A DNA stretch of 64,000 bases from Erythroxylum novogranatense. Taxonomy: Eukaryota > Streptophyta > Magnoliopsida > Malpighiales > Erythroxylaceae. Position numbers and translations under genes: made by a program. Below the pieces are notes generated by a model that did not search any database, had not been told where the DNA came from, and was given only the letters and a program-made list of their open reading frames with translations. Numbering within the stretch: position 1 is the first letter of the stretch; each line of letters starts with the position of its first letter. Positions 33,022-44,110 of the stretch are shown in pieces. The stretch is from positions 28,289,005-28,353,004 of the forward strand of contig CM057224.1 of the NCBI GenBank assembly GCA_029891385.1. The letters are read 5' to 3'.

Positions 33022-33370
33022 CCTTAAAGGACTCTCTTTAAGTCCAGGGTCTTGATTAATGAACTTCATTTCTCAAGACCCCATTAAGCACTCTTAAGCC
33101 TTAGAACCTTAAAGGACTCTTTAAGTCTAGGATCTTGATCAATGAACTCCATTGCTCAAGATCCTGTTAAGCGCATCTTAGTGTGTGCGGTGGATTAAAA
33201 ATCACTAAGTTTGAAATGATAAACCTTAAAGGACTCTCTTTAAGTTCAGGATCTTGATCAATGAACTCCATTTCTCAAGATCCCATTAAGCACTCTTGAG
33301 CCTCAGAACCTTAAAGGATTCTTTAAGTCCAAGGCTTTAATCAATGAACTCCATTGCTTAAAACCTTGTT
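33022..33370 (-). repeat. Four tandem hairpin units with differing stems
   Basis: A ~201-bp tandem duplication (aaatcactaagtttgaa at about 32998 and 33199), each half holding two hairpins, gives four. Stems (plus strand): gggtcttga/tcaagaccc (33047, 33073), ggatcttga/tcaagatcc (33130, 33156), ggatcttga/tcaagatcc (33249, 33275), aaggctttaa/ttaaaacctt (33331, 33358, one wobble). The loop atgaactccatt is constant. Each is followed by a second stem ttaaag/ctttaa. Athila-1 and Athila-2 have one such unit each. Confidence 0.88.
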
Positions 33371-34162
33371 AAAAGCATCTTAGTGTGTGCAGTGGATTTG
33401 CCAATGTAATGGGTCAAATGAAATCTAGCATCAACTCAATATCAAACACAACTAGGCAGATAAAAGAGAATCAACAAGATCACAAGTTGACATATATGAG
33501 ACTTCATATATTTAAGCACAGAATTTTACATAAACAAATCCACAACACCTTACATTGTTCAACGCTTAATTAAACTCTAATTAAGCAAATCTAACTAAAA
33601 AATAATAAACGCTAACTCGGCTATTCATAACAAAGTAGTTAAACTTGACAATGTAAACTACTGATCCAAACAACACATTAAATGTCCACCATTTAATTAA
33701 GCTATAATCGAGTAGCTTCACTACAACTTACAAATCCTAGACCTAGACATTCATAAATCATAGCTAAACTACGGATTAAGCTACTCCCCTTTGAAGCTCG
33801 GTGAACTCCAACCATCACTGTATCTTCAGGAGAAAATGAATTCCTAACCACGCATTGTAACCGAAAACTTCATAACTCGTGATTAATCCAAGCTACCCAT
33901 GATGGAGTCGGTGGTGAAAATGGAAAAGAAAACCTAGGTGAAATTGTCCCCAGGGAACCCCGAAGGGAACCTTGGGTGGTAGATGTGAGTGCTTCCTCTT
34001 CTTCTCTCTTCGCTCGTCAGTCTCCTTTTTCTCCCTGAATGAATGTTGATCCCCCAAAAGATCCTTTTTCTAAACTAATTCAGCAAGATTTAAAGGATGG
34101 GTCACGGGCCGGGTCAGTACAGTGAGAGAAATTTCTATTTGGAGTCCGGGTATTCGTCTGCA

Positions 34163-34326
34163 TGTCGCGACGAGTGAATTATTTGACATTGCGACGCGCG
34201 ACTGCTTGTTCTCTCGCCGCGACATGTGAATTGTTAGATGTTGCGACGTGTTGTTGTTCGATCATACGTCGCGACGTAAGAATTGTTTGACGTCTTGATG
34301 TGCTTTCTGCTGGATGCGCCACGATG
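34163..34326. repeat. Seven-copy CGTCGCGACG array, 24/28-bp alternating
   Basis: Dyads and degenerate copies start at 34163, 34187, 34215, 34239, 34267, 34291 and 34317 (spacings 24, 28, 24, 28, 24, 26). tgtcgcgacg, cattgcgacg, cgccgcgaca, tgttgcgacg and cgtcgcgacg are recognisable; the last two are decayed (cgtcttgatg, cgccacgatg). The pattern matches the Athila-1 array (24/26) with two extra bases in the longer spacer. Confidence 0.9.
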
Positions 34327-34597
34327 TGCATGGAAGGCTCACGTCCTGTTGACTTTCTGATGAGTTGACTCCCTTGTTTTCCTACAAAACAAAATAGCCA
34401 TTTGCAGTATTAATTGTCCTTAGAAGAATTATAATGCAATTAATATCAATTTGCGACAATTTTACTAACAAATTGCAAATCATATGAGCTCAATATAAGG
34501 AACTAATTTAAGCACAAAAGTTACAATTAGGAGTCAAAAAGTGCATTAACAGTTATGAAAGTGTAGCCAATTAATAAGATAAACTTGGGCTCAATCA

Positions 34598-35339
34598 ATA
34601 GGTAACTACATTACCCTTCATGTCAGTTTTCTTCTTAAAAACCCATTTACACCCTATGGGTTTTATCCCTTTGGATGGGTTAACCAAAATCCATACTTGG
34701 TTTTCATACATGCAGTCCATTTAGGATTTCATAGCTTGATGCCATTTTTTAGAATCTGAACTCTTTAGAACCTCTTCATAGGTAGTAGGCTCATCATTTT
34801 CTATGAGCAATATGTCGTTAAGTTCACTTATGAGAAATTCGTATCTCTTAGAAAGATGGCATATCTTACCTGATCTACGAAGTTCTTATGTATCATAAGG
34901 TTGAACTATTGTTTCATCTTTATGAACAATTGTCTCAGGTCCATAAAATTGATTTGCATCTGTTTGAGCATTTTTAACTTCCACAAATTCAATTTAGCTT
35001 TGATTGTCTTCTCTTATAAGAAAATCTTTCTCTAAAAAGATGACATGTTTTGAAACAAACACCTTTTGTTCTGAAATATGGTATATTTGATATCCTATAG
35101 TTTCCTTAAGATATCCTACAAATAAACACTTGTTAAATTTAGCTTTAAGCTTATCTAACTGAATCCATTTCATATAAGGAGGACAATCCCAAACTTTCAT
35201 ATAAGAAAGATAGGGTTTCTTGTTACCTATATCTCATATGAAGCAATTTTAGCTGACTTGGATAGGACTTTGTTTAATACATAAACATAAGTTTCGAGTG
35301 CATACCCCTAAAGGATTTTTGGTAAATATGCTCCTATAG
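34598..35339 (-). pseudogene. Copia-3 integrase C-terminus to RT N-terminus, degenerate
   Basis: Minus strand. The integrase C-terminal part gives GYALET (about 35300), KVLSKSAKIASYEIW and then the 34994-35200 frame MKVWDCPPYMKWIQLDKLKA with KCLFVGYLKETIGY. The RT N-part has LKSSDSKKWHQAMKS-like sequence and WVLVNPSKGIKPIGCKW down to KKTDMKGNVV at 34610. Stops are frequent. The right end near 35339 is a junction with a truncated Tekay LTR. It continues to the left of the Athila solo LTR. Confidence 0.8.
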
Positions 35340-37135
35340 CAAGACTAAAAGCTATTAGGATTTTGCTTGCATATGTTGTTGTTTTTCAAGTGTTAGTGAT
35401 TCCTATAAAATTTTTCTAGAAAAGTTGGGAGATAATGTCCGGACCGGAGAATTTTCTAAGTGATGGACTAATTGACTTTACAGTACTGAAATAACTGTCC
35501 AATGGCAATGAGAAAAATTGGATAAATGATTTTAGGAATTTTAATGTCGATCCATTGAAATTTGGAGACAAATTGGACTAGAAATTTCAGACACCCTCTT
35601 TCTGAAGACAGAAAAAATCACTTGTAAACCAAAACTTTTCCTCCATTTTGGGGCATTTCTTCTCCTCCCTTCGTTGGTTCATGATTCACCCTCTCTATAG
35701 GATTATTTGTTGTCCACTTACTTGCTTCTTCTTCTTTGTATTAAGCCAACCTTAAACCCTTGAGATGATGATAATTTTTGAGAAAATAAGAGATGGCCGT
35801 AGGTGTTTGTGAGGAAAAGAATTAGAGAAAATTTTGAAGATTTGAAGAGTTGAAAGCTTGTTTGGTAAGAAAGTTATTTATATGTTCTTCATTGAGTAGT
35901 TAGAAGCATTTATGGTGGGATTATGATGAGTTATGAGTGAAATTTGGGAAGAGAAAGATGGTGAAAAATGTCGAAGAAAAGGGTCTGGGATCGCACGTTG
36001 CGGCACGACGCGACGAGAAAGAGTGCTCTCGCCGCGACGTGCGCAAGAGCCCTCGCCGTAGCGAGCTACCCATTTCGTCGCGGCGAGCTGTTTCATTCCG
36101 CCGTGGTGAGCTTCTGTTAGCCGCGGCGAGCCCCCGTTTTCTATACTGATAGGTTTTGATATTTCGGATATAACAGATGATGTAGACCTCTAAATGAAGT
36201 TATTTTTAATTCGTTATAAACTAGAGAAAGAGGCCTACAAATGATATAAAGAAAGGAAGTTTTAATTCAGATTAGTAAGATCTCAAAATCTCAAATAAAA
36301 GTTGAGTATAGATTTCTATTTTAACCTAAGGATAGTTCCATGATATTTGGAGTATAATTTTGGGGCTTTTGAAACAAATTCAATGTTTTTGGGGTTTTTA
36401 GAAACATAGTACAATGGGTGAATTTGATCTAGTTGAAAGAGACATTGGCTTTGAGGTATGTTATAGTGTTATATAGTATGGTAAATACAGGCAAAATCTG
36501 TGGAAGAGTTTTTGACCCTTCATGGAACTTATGGAGTCTTCTATGATCATACTAAGGATATTGGACTTGTCACATTTTGGCCAATTGGGTAAAAAGTTGG
36601 TTTTGAGATAAAAGAAAGGAAAATTGAGGAATAGTGTCGGAAATGTCACGAACATGCATTGTACATCTTTTAATTGCGACATGTGCATTATTGAATCTTT
36701 CTAATTGTGCATTTCGTAATGTGTGATTATTTTGACTGTTATAGAGGCACAGCTGGAACGTCATTCCACGGACATTGCTGGGACTTCCAAGCATTAGCTC
36801 GGAAGTTATAGGTGAGTAACCTAGATGGTTCCTCAATCTTTAATTGTTTAAAGTTCTGCACTTATAACTCTGTGGAGAATAATGGTGGGCTTGTGTGAAT
36901 TGTTTATATTTCAAATTCAGGACCAAAGGTCCGAGGGATTGGGAGTGATGACCTAGAAGTGTGATCGCCTGAGAATGTGAAAATTTTGTGTTTTTAAAGT
37001 GATAAATTATGACTGTGAGTCTAATGTGGATAATTATGACCTATTTGATTGAATGCAATACTTTGGGTTAATAGAAATGTGATATTACTCAATTACGACT
37101 TATGTATTCCTTGCATGATCAGTTAATAACAGTTG
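35340..37135 (+). mobile_element. Tekay/Del-like LTR (outer, part 1), 5'-truncated
   Basis: Collinear with solo LTR c from its segment cggaccggaaattt (35440 here; about 345 bp into LTR c) onwards, so the first ~250 bp are missing and the left edge (35340) is approximate. It contains a palindrome array (36005-36129), the donor aagttataggtgagtaacc (GT at 36812) and ends at 37135 where solo LTR d is inserted. It continues at 39886. Confidence 0.8.
36005..36129. repeat. Six-copy TCGCCGCGRCGA array, ~24-bp spacing
   Basis: Dyads start at about 36005, 36029, 36053, 36075, 36098 and 36118 (spacings 24, 24, 22, 23, 20). ctcgccgcgacgtg and ctcgccgtagcgag are near-perfect. The location in the LTR matches the array in LTR c. 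Confidence 0.85.
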
Positions 37136-37759
37136 TGTAGTGCCCCCTTACCGTAGGGTATGCGCTGAGACGCCCGTAGGTCGTTCCGATACATAACCGA
37201 CGATGAGGGTGCACTACGAACGATCAATTCTATAAACCTCATGGCATCAATATAATTAAACTGCAATATCAAAATTCTAAATTCTGAAAACCAAAGTACT
37301 TTTATTTCATAACCTCCAAACAGTGTTTACAAGGATAACAGTTTCCACAGTTTACACATATATCTTCAAAAGGAACTGAAATGAAAGCCTAAGCTAGGTC
37401 ATCCTCAAAAATCGAACCAAGCTGACCGACCTGTGAGCCATGCTTCCCGAACCAACGCGCTCACACAGCGGAAAAGTCGAACCCTGGAGCTAGGAGTCAA
37501 CTATCACTGTCCTGAAAAATATTTGCAATGTTGGGTGAGTTTGCGAACTCAGCGAGAAACCATCATCGATGGTTCACCCAACTCATGTATATACAATTAG
37601 TTCACATTCTATCATATATATAGCACAATCAGAAAATCATATACACTCAATTTCACATTTATAAGGCGTTTCGTCTTTCACACGATTCATATTTGATCAT
37701 TTCATATGAAAAATGCATATGTGATACTTTCCGGTTATTACGTTGTTGTGACCGTGCGC

Positions 37760-37885
37760 CTGAGCTCATTTACGTTGAGCTAGTGGCTCTGAATCTCGTT
37801 GGGCTTAAAGCCCTAATACGTTGAGCCTGAGGCTCTAAAATCGTTGGGCTCTAGGCCCTGATGCGTTGAGCTTGAAGCTCTGAAA
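37760..37885. repeat. Array of short inverted repeats (GAGCTTGAAGCTC type)
   Basis: Consecutive hairpins at ~25-30-bp intervals: gagctagtggctc, gggcttaaagccc, gagcctgaggctc, gggctctaggccc and gagcttgaagctc, each followed by a variant of (t)gaatcgtt. Stems alternate GAGC.. and GGGC.. arms. The corresponding region of LTR c (24655-24720), the outer LTR (39915-40040) and LTR e (62560-62720) have related but different stems. Confidence 0.85.
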
Positions 37886-38660
37886 ATATGGTGGCTGCAC
37901 CGGTCACAACTGTCAATTATCTGATCATGCCTTTATGCATGAATGCACATGTTCATTTCACAATAATCGTGTCACAACCTATCACACTATGTCCAATTTC
38001 GAATTAAACCAATCAATTTCAATTTTATGCACAAATTACACTTCTATAACAATTTCAAATATTTCGGACACTTGTGGTCCGAAATCAATCAAAAGCAAAC
38101 ACATAGATTCATCCTTAACTCCACATGGCGTAGGTGCATAAAATGTAACACATACAGGTTGAGAAACCAACTAGGTTACTCACCTCTGAACTTCCGAACT
38201 ACTGCCGGGAAGTCTCAGCTATATCGGATGATCGACGCTGCACTTGAGCCTCTATAACAATCAGAATAAACCAACATCACTAATTGCATAATTTACTATA
38301 GTTGATAATGCATGTGTAGTGAATGCGATGAGTACTATACATGTTATGACATTCCCCATCCTATTCTCGAATCTCCCAATCCAATTCTCTTTTCCTATAA
38401 ATAAAAGCAATTCCTAATACCATAATTCCATTAACTAAGTTTTGAACTCTCTAAAGTCGTACTCCAATCACAAATCACATTTCCTAATAAATTGCCATCC
38501 AATTCCGTGAACCATCGAATTCAATTTCGAGATTCCATTATTCTAGATTGAAATTTCGAGTCTCTAAATCACAATCAATCAATAACCAACTCATTAGGAA
38601 TTAAAACTCAAAATCATTCAGTAACACAATTTAATTCACCTTCGAAAAAATCAGGGTCCT

Positions 38661-38758
38661 CGCCGTGGCGTAGAATTAAATGCTCGTCGCGACGTCCAAC
38701 TCTTCGTTCGTCACGGCGAACGCTCGTCGCGGCGTCTAATTATTTACACGTCGCGACG
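38661..38758. repeat. Five-copy CGTCGCGACG/CGCCGTGGCG array
   Basis: Dyads start at 38661 (cgccgtggcg), 38685 (cgtcgcgacg), 38709 (cgtcacggcg), 38725 (cgtcgcggcg) and 38749 (cgtcgcgacg). Spacings are 24, 24, 16, 24. This Tekay LTR carries the same dyad as the Athila arrays. Confidence 0.87.
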
Positions 38759-39885
38759 TGCGAGCTCTGGCTCGTCTTCCCCGATTCTCATTTTTCATTT
38801 CTCTCTCTAAATTTCATCCATAACCCCACTTTCCCTTTAAAATCACTCCAAAACAACTCCATACACTAAACACAACTCATCTCTAACCTCAATTCTATCA
38901 AATGTTCATTATCTCTCAATTACCCTAAATTAAACACAATAAAATTCTCAAAACCCTATCATCCGAAACTTATAAATTTCCTTACCAATCAATAACTCTA
39001 ATAAATGATCAAATCAAATTATCTATACTTAAAAGAACAATAACTTACTTGATCTTAACCCTTGCAAAGCTTCAAAACGCTTGAGACACTCCAATTTCCA
39101 ACCTTAACCCATCCACGGTTTTCATCTCTAACCAACACCATTAATCATCTTCTCTTCACCAAACTCAGAGAGTAAATCAAAGACAAGGAAGGGAGCAATT
39201 TAGCAAGGCAAATGGGAACAAAGCAAGCAAACAAGGAGATCACGAAGGAAGAAGAAGAAGAGAAGCAATTGGTCTTTCAAAAGGGGCAAGATCGTGGAAG
39301 CAAAAAGTCAAAGGACTTAGGTTTAAATACCTAGGGCTTAGGGCATGTTTGGCCACTCTCAGGCCGCATGCCCAACTTCTTAGGGTCTAGAAATCCACTT
39401 CTTATTCTAATTTTCTCCCAATTTCGCAATGACTATTTATAATAAATCCTAAAATCATAACCCAAATAATCTCATACCAATTGTCAGTCAATTTTGGAAC
39501 CGAAATCCAATTAATCAATCATTAAGCCATTTTTCCGGTCCGGACCCAAAACTCTAAAAATTCCCAAAAAAATTCCTATAAATCCTCAAAAATATAAAAC
39601 ACATAACCCTATTCTCCAATTCCCATTTTCAACCCCTAAATTCAATTTTCATTCCAATTCTATAATCAAAACCTAATCTACACAATTATCACCTGATTTT
39701 CCAATTTACACAATTAAGTTGGGAAATTGTCATACATGTATGTCCATTCATATGCTTATGCAATATTAATCATTTATCAATCATCTAGAGGCTATAAATG
39801 CATGTGCATTTCAAATTATACATGCACCCAGTCCAGACCATCCGAATTACCAATATGCCCTTCATATTGGTAACGGGATGTTACA

Positions 39886-40596
39886 AGTTGTGACTGGAGC
39901 AGCCACCGAGAGCTACAAGCTCAATGCTTAATGTGCCCGAAATGGAACAGTTCAGAGCTACAAGTTCAATGTTTAATGTGCCCGAAATGGGACAGTTCAG
40001 AGCCTCAGTCTCATCGATTAATGCGCCAACATTGGGACAGTTCAGGCACTCGGTCACAACACCGAAATAAAATTGGAAAATGTCATATACGCATTTCATA
40101 TAAATTTGATTAAATGTTTGGATTGGGTGAAAGGGCGAAATGTCTTATACTTGTGTAATAACTACTATGTGATATTTCTGAATATGCTATTGTGTCATAA
40201 TCTGTGAATTGCTTGCATGATGCATTAATTGAGTGAACCATCGATGATAGTTCCTCACTGAGTTCGCAAACTCACCCAAAATTGCAACTTATTTTTCAGG
40301 ATCGAGAGAGTAGACTCCTAGCTCCAGAGGGACTTTTCCTACCGTGTAGATCGTGTTGGCAAGAGAAGTCATGGCACACAATGAAAAACTGATAGAAATG
40401 TAAATTTCTGCTTTTGATGAAATGACATGAGAAATCATTTTGGGTTTCAAAAATTAGTGATATTATATTGTGGTTTTATGTTTATGATGCCATGGAAAGT
40501 ATTATAGTGACTGCATGTAGTTCTCCGTTAGTGTAGGATATGTATCGGAATGACCTACGGGCGTTCCGGTGTATACCTTACGGTAAGGGGGCGCTA
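39886..40596 (+). mobile_element. Tekay/Del-like LTR (outer, part 2)
   Basis: The 3' part of the outer LTR resumes after the solo LTR d insertion (the agttg at 39886-39890 is the duplicated copy). It contains inverted repeats (39915-40040), the block gagttcgcaaactcaccc and the acceptor ttatttttcag (AG at 40298-40299). It ends ggggcgctaca at 40596, directly abutting SIRE-3 coding sequence. The left flank of the outer LTR is a different element (Copia-3), so this is a rearranged, not a clean, insertion. Confidence 0.82.
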
Positions 40597-41488
40597 CATT
40601 GAAAATTTGATAAAAAATGAGTTTGAGATGAGCATGATGGGTGAGTTAAAATTCTTTCTTGAGTTGCAAGTTAAGCAAACCAAAGAAAAGATTTTTATTC
40701 ATCAACAGAAGTATGATAAGGAACTGTTGACTAAATATGATATGGAAAAAGTAAAACTAATGTCAACTCCGATGCATCCTTCAAACCTTTTGTCCAAGGA
40801 AGAAACTAGCAAGAAGGTTGATCAAACCCTATATAGAGGGATTATTGGTTCCTTACTTTACCTTATAGCAAGCAAACCTGACATTCTGTTTAGTGTTTGC
40901 TTGTGTGCAAGATTTCAGGCAAATCCTAGAGAGTCTCATTACATTTATGTTAAAAGAATTTTGAGATATCTGTCAAGTACTACTCATCTTTGCTTAATGT
41001 ATAAGAAAGGTAAAGATTTCAGGTTAATTGGCCACTATGATGCATAGAAAAAGTACAAGTGGTGGATGTCACTTGCTTGGCTACAATCTAGTTTCATGGT
41101 CAAGTAAGAGGCAAAACTCAATTACTCTATCAATTGTAGAAACCGAGTATATATCAGTCGCAGTTGTTGTTTACAGATGTTGTGGATTAAGTACCAACTA
41201 AAGGACTACTTAGTACAAGAAGAAGAAATACCAATCTATTGTGACAACACAAGTGCCATCAACCTGTCGAAGAACCCTATACAACACTCGAGAGTTAAAC
41301 ATATTGAAGGAAAACACCATTTTCTATGAGACTACGTTCAAAGGAAGATCGTAAGTCTTCAGTTTGTTGAGACGAACTATCAATGGGAGGACTTCTTCAC
41401 TAAGCCATTAAGTGAAGAAAGATTCAAAGAAATCGGACGAAACCTTAACATGGTTATGCTAAGTGATCAATCATCTGACACGTCATGA
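40597..41488 (+). pseudogene. SIRE-3 reverse transcriptase C-terminus and RNase H
   Basis: Plus-strand Copia pol of SIRE/Tork style. RT thumb: FEMSMMGELKFFLELQVKQ, GIFIHQQKY-like EKIFIHQQKYDKELLTKY, DQTLYRGIIGSLLYL, ASKPDILFSVCLCARFQ, LRYL. RNase H: RKSTSGGCHLLGYNLVSWSSKRQ, LSIVETEYIS, PIYCDNTSAINLSKNPIQHSR and KHIEGKHHFL, ending LSDQSSDTS with TGA at 41486-41488. A short deletion removes the DFAG-type segment near 41045, and stops and frameshifts break the frame. The N-terminal RT with YVDD is absent because of the LTR at 40596. Confidence 0.9.
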
Positions 41489-41784
41489 ACCAGATAAAAA
41501 GGACAAAAAAGTTAATGGTAACAGTAACAGCGAGTTATAGCTGGTAATGTCTGTTATATGAAAGTTTTGGAGGGAAAGTTTCTTATAGCCTTGAGAACCC
41601 CACCTATTCTAGAACACTCTTGACATACCCTGACATCAACCTTTGAAGAAACCTCAACAAAAGCTTTTCATTACTCTGTTTGGATATCAAACCTTCCTTG
41701 CTCACACCCTCGACCTCAGAAACTGACTTCACCTCTTTGAAAAATACTTTTGTGCATTCAGTTCGTTTTTAACTATAGAAACAA

Positions 41785-43630
41785 ATGGAGCCAGCTATAC
41801 CAAGTGGAAGACTTGTTGATTTTGAGTCCTTGAAGCAGGATAAGATGGATATCGAACCAGAGGTTGTGGCAGCCGGGTGGAGGAATTTCTTTCGAAGAGA
41901 CAGTCTACATGAATGAAGTGAATGACTTTTGGAAAAATATGGAAGTGGTAGACGATACTCTTGTATCTATGGTGGATAAATTGTCGATTATAGTGACAAT
42001 GAAGATAATCGAGAAGGTCAATGAGTGTCCATATGATGGAGAGAAGCTCACAAATAAATCTAGATGGATGACGCAAGCCAGCGTGAAGGAGACTCAGATC
42101 AATTGACAATTATATGGAAGCAATGATCCAAAGGAGAAAAAGGCTTCAAGTTTTGTTCCAAAGGCTAAGGTTCTACACTCACTTCTTTTCCATTGTGTTC
42201 TACCAAGAACAGGATCAAGGCATTTGGTAATAACGCTAGATGAATAATGCTTATTTCATCTACTCAATCACCAACCTATAAATCTACCATTCCTTATTTT
42301 CCATTATATAGAAAAGACAAAGAAAGACTCGACCGCTCTACCATATGGAATGATGCTGAAAAGAATATTTTGAGACTCTGGAGTCCTTTTGGAGAGAGGA
42401 AACAAGATGAAGCTGAATATCAAAAGCGTCATCAATTCTACAACAATTGGTAGAATGGGCTTGAAGAATCTGGAGAAAGAAGAAGCAGATTCTAAGACGA
42501 AAGTAAGGATTGAGGGGGAGCATGCAATTGTTAAGGTAATAGAATCTCCCTCAAGAAAATCAAAATCTCAATCCATTGAGAGAATGCCTACAAAAGGAGA
42601 AAAGAAATCGTCAGATAAATCAATAAAGGGAAAGGCAATTTCTCATAAAGAAAGAAGCCAGGTGCAATATGGGGAGAAAGTGACCTTGAAAAGAAAAGGG
42701 GAAATGCTTTTTTCAAAGAGATCGAAGCAAACAAAAAGGTCGCCTAGAGTTTGAACCCTGTGTCAACAAGAAGAAAAGAAAGGGAAAGAATTGACTCATG
42801 GTGAAGACTTTGAGAAGAAAACATCTCAGGCAACTAGGTCTTTAGTTTCAATTTTGAAAGAAGATTCAGCAAAATTGGCTAAAGAGACTGAGATTAAGAG
42901 AAAATTGGAGTTTGAGAAAGAGAAACCTCAATCTCAGCAAGCTTCTAGACTGATTGAAGAAAATAAAAAACAAAAAATCAGTCAAAAAAATAGCACTCCT
43001 ACTGCTATTCAGAAGAAGAAGAAGCTAGTTGAACGCAGTCCAGCACAGGTCAATACCTCTCAATCTTTAAGAAAAGAGGATTTGAGAGTCAAGATTATTG
43101 AAGAAAGCCAACCTGTCAGGAGTAGCAACTCTAAAATCATCAGAGAAACCCCAAAAAAGGTCATTCAAGGAACAATTACAACCAATCTTGGTAAATAGTT
43201 TTACAATGCATTTATTGAGTGATGACGAGAAAAGTATGTATGGTTTTCTAAGGGATGAAGGAAGCAAACCCTACCCCACACAGATGATAAGGCAGAAGTA
43301 CACTATTTTACCAATCACAAAAAAGAACTGTGATCAAGGTTGTGCCTGACATTCAACTAAGACCTTACATTCTTCGTAATGAGGAAAAAAGGAAGAAGAA
43401 ACTGTATCTTAAAGGGATAACAAGTGATCTGACAGAAGAATAGATCGAAGCTGAAGTGAGAAACATTGATGAAGCATGCTATGCAGCCTAGCAAAAAGGA
43501 ACCTATGTTTCCCACTAAATTTCGAAAGCATCTGGAAGCAATTATGGTCAGCGAACTACTGAAGACTCTTCTCAGGTAGTTGGAAGACTTACAGAAGGGC
43601 AGTACAGATCTATTAAGATTGGAGACCAAA
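41785..43630 (+). pseudogene. SIRE-3 env-like ORF downstream of pol (N-terminal and coiled/charged part)
   Basis: Starts MEPAIPSGRLVDFESLK at about 41785. VVAAGWRNFF (frame change) leads to ETVYMNEVNDFWKNMEVVDDTLVSMVDKLSIIVTMKII, the AAGW...VY...VxDFWKxA pattern of the conserved domain after pol in SIRE elements. A long Lys/Glu/Ser-rich region (42389-43200) follows, with motifs EGEHAIVKVIESPSRKSKSQ and ETEIKRKLEFEKEKPQS. Then comes the degraded tail EAEVRNIDEACYAA and VGRLTEGQYRSIKIGDQ. Multiple stops and frameshifts. Known: SIRE/Maximus elements carry such an env-like ORF of unknown function. It is interrupted at 43630 by a family X solo LTR and resumes at 48183. Confidence 0.7.
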
Positions 43631-44088
43631 TGTTGGATCCCGTTTCTGCGACCCAACTTCTTTACACTTAACGCTAGCACTGCTTAAACTGAACATGACC
43701 TCACATAACCACTCTTGAAGCGGAATAAAAAAATGAAAGACAAAGCGAATAAAACAAAACAAATGTGAAGCTAATAGGATCGAATCCAACTGAAATCGAA
43801 TATCAAATAGGTCGAATCGATTACAAATCGGCTACTAATGGAATCGAATACGAATGCCAAACAAATAGCTCAATTCGATAGGATCGAATGCAAATGAGAT
43901 CGATTCGGACTGAAATAAATCAAGATGGATTCACATCAGATATTAAATGAATTCAAATGCAAATAGAAAATGAACTTGAAGTCAATGCATACAACCGGTG
44001 GGTTCGAACTGAATTTCAAATTCCGACATCCGAAACGTGAACATAGAAAACTTGTTGCGTTGGAAACCTTAGTCCAATCCGGAAACCG

Positions 44089-44110
44089 TATATATATATA
44101 TATATATATA
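44089..44110. repeat. (TA)11 microsatellite
   Basis: Eleven uninterrupted TA dinucleotides inside the family X solo LTR. Confidence 0.9.

Larger units (their letters stand above)
32659..34597 (-). mobile_element. Athila solo LTR (minus) with degenerate target-site duplication
   Basis: The minus-strand LTR starts TGATTGAGCCCAAGTTTATC at 34597 and ends at 32659 (plus TGACCAGC), 1939 bp. Flanks are atggg (32654-32658) and atagg (34598-34602), a 5-bp duplicate with one mismatch. Rejoining the flanks restores the Copia-3 motif TYKAR(I)VAKG. Contents, minus sense: gactcctaattg block, palindrome array (34326-34163), TATA-like tttaaat (34095-34088), then four tandem hairpin units (33367-33022), tttcaaacgg block and the gacgacccgaggttgcaacc end shared with Athila-1. 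Absence of internal domains makes it a solo LTR. Confidence 0.9.
37136..39885 (-). mobile_element. Tekay/Del-like solo LTR d (minus) with target-site duplication AGTTG
   Basis: A 2750-bp unit: the minus strand starts TGTAACATCCCGTTACC at 39885 and ends GGGGGCACTACA at 37136. Exact agttg copies lie at 37131-37135 and 39886-39890. Removing it joins the outer LTR to read cagttgtgactggagc, matching cagttgtgacggtgg in LTR e. Contents, minus sense: TATA-like ttaaat (about 39325), palindrome array (38758-38661), donor (38183), inverted-repeat array (37885-37760), dyad ACCATCGATGATGGT (about 37560) and acceptor (37512). It is a solo LTR nested in another LTR of the same family in inverse orientation. 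Confidence 0.93.
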
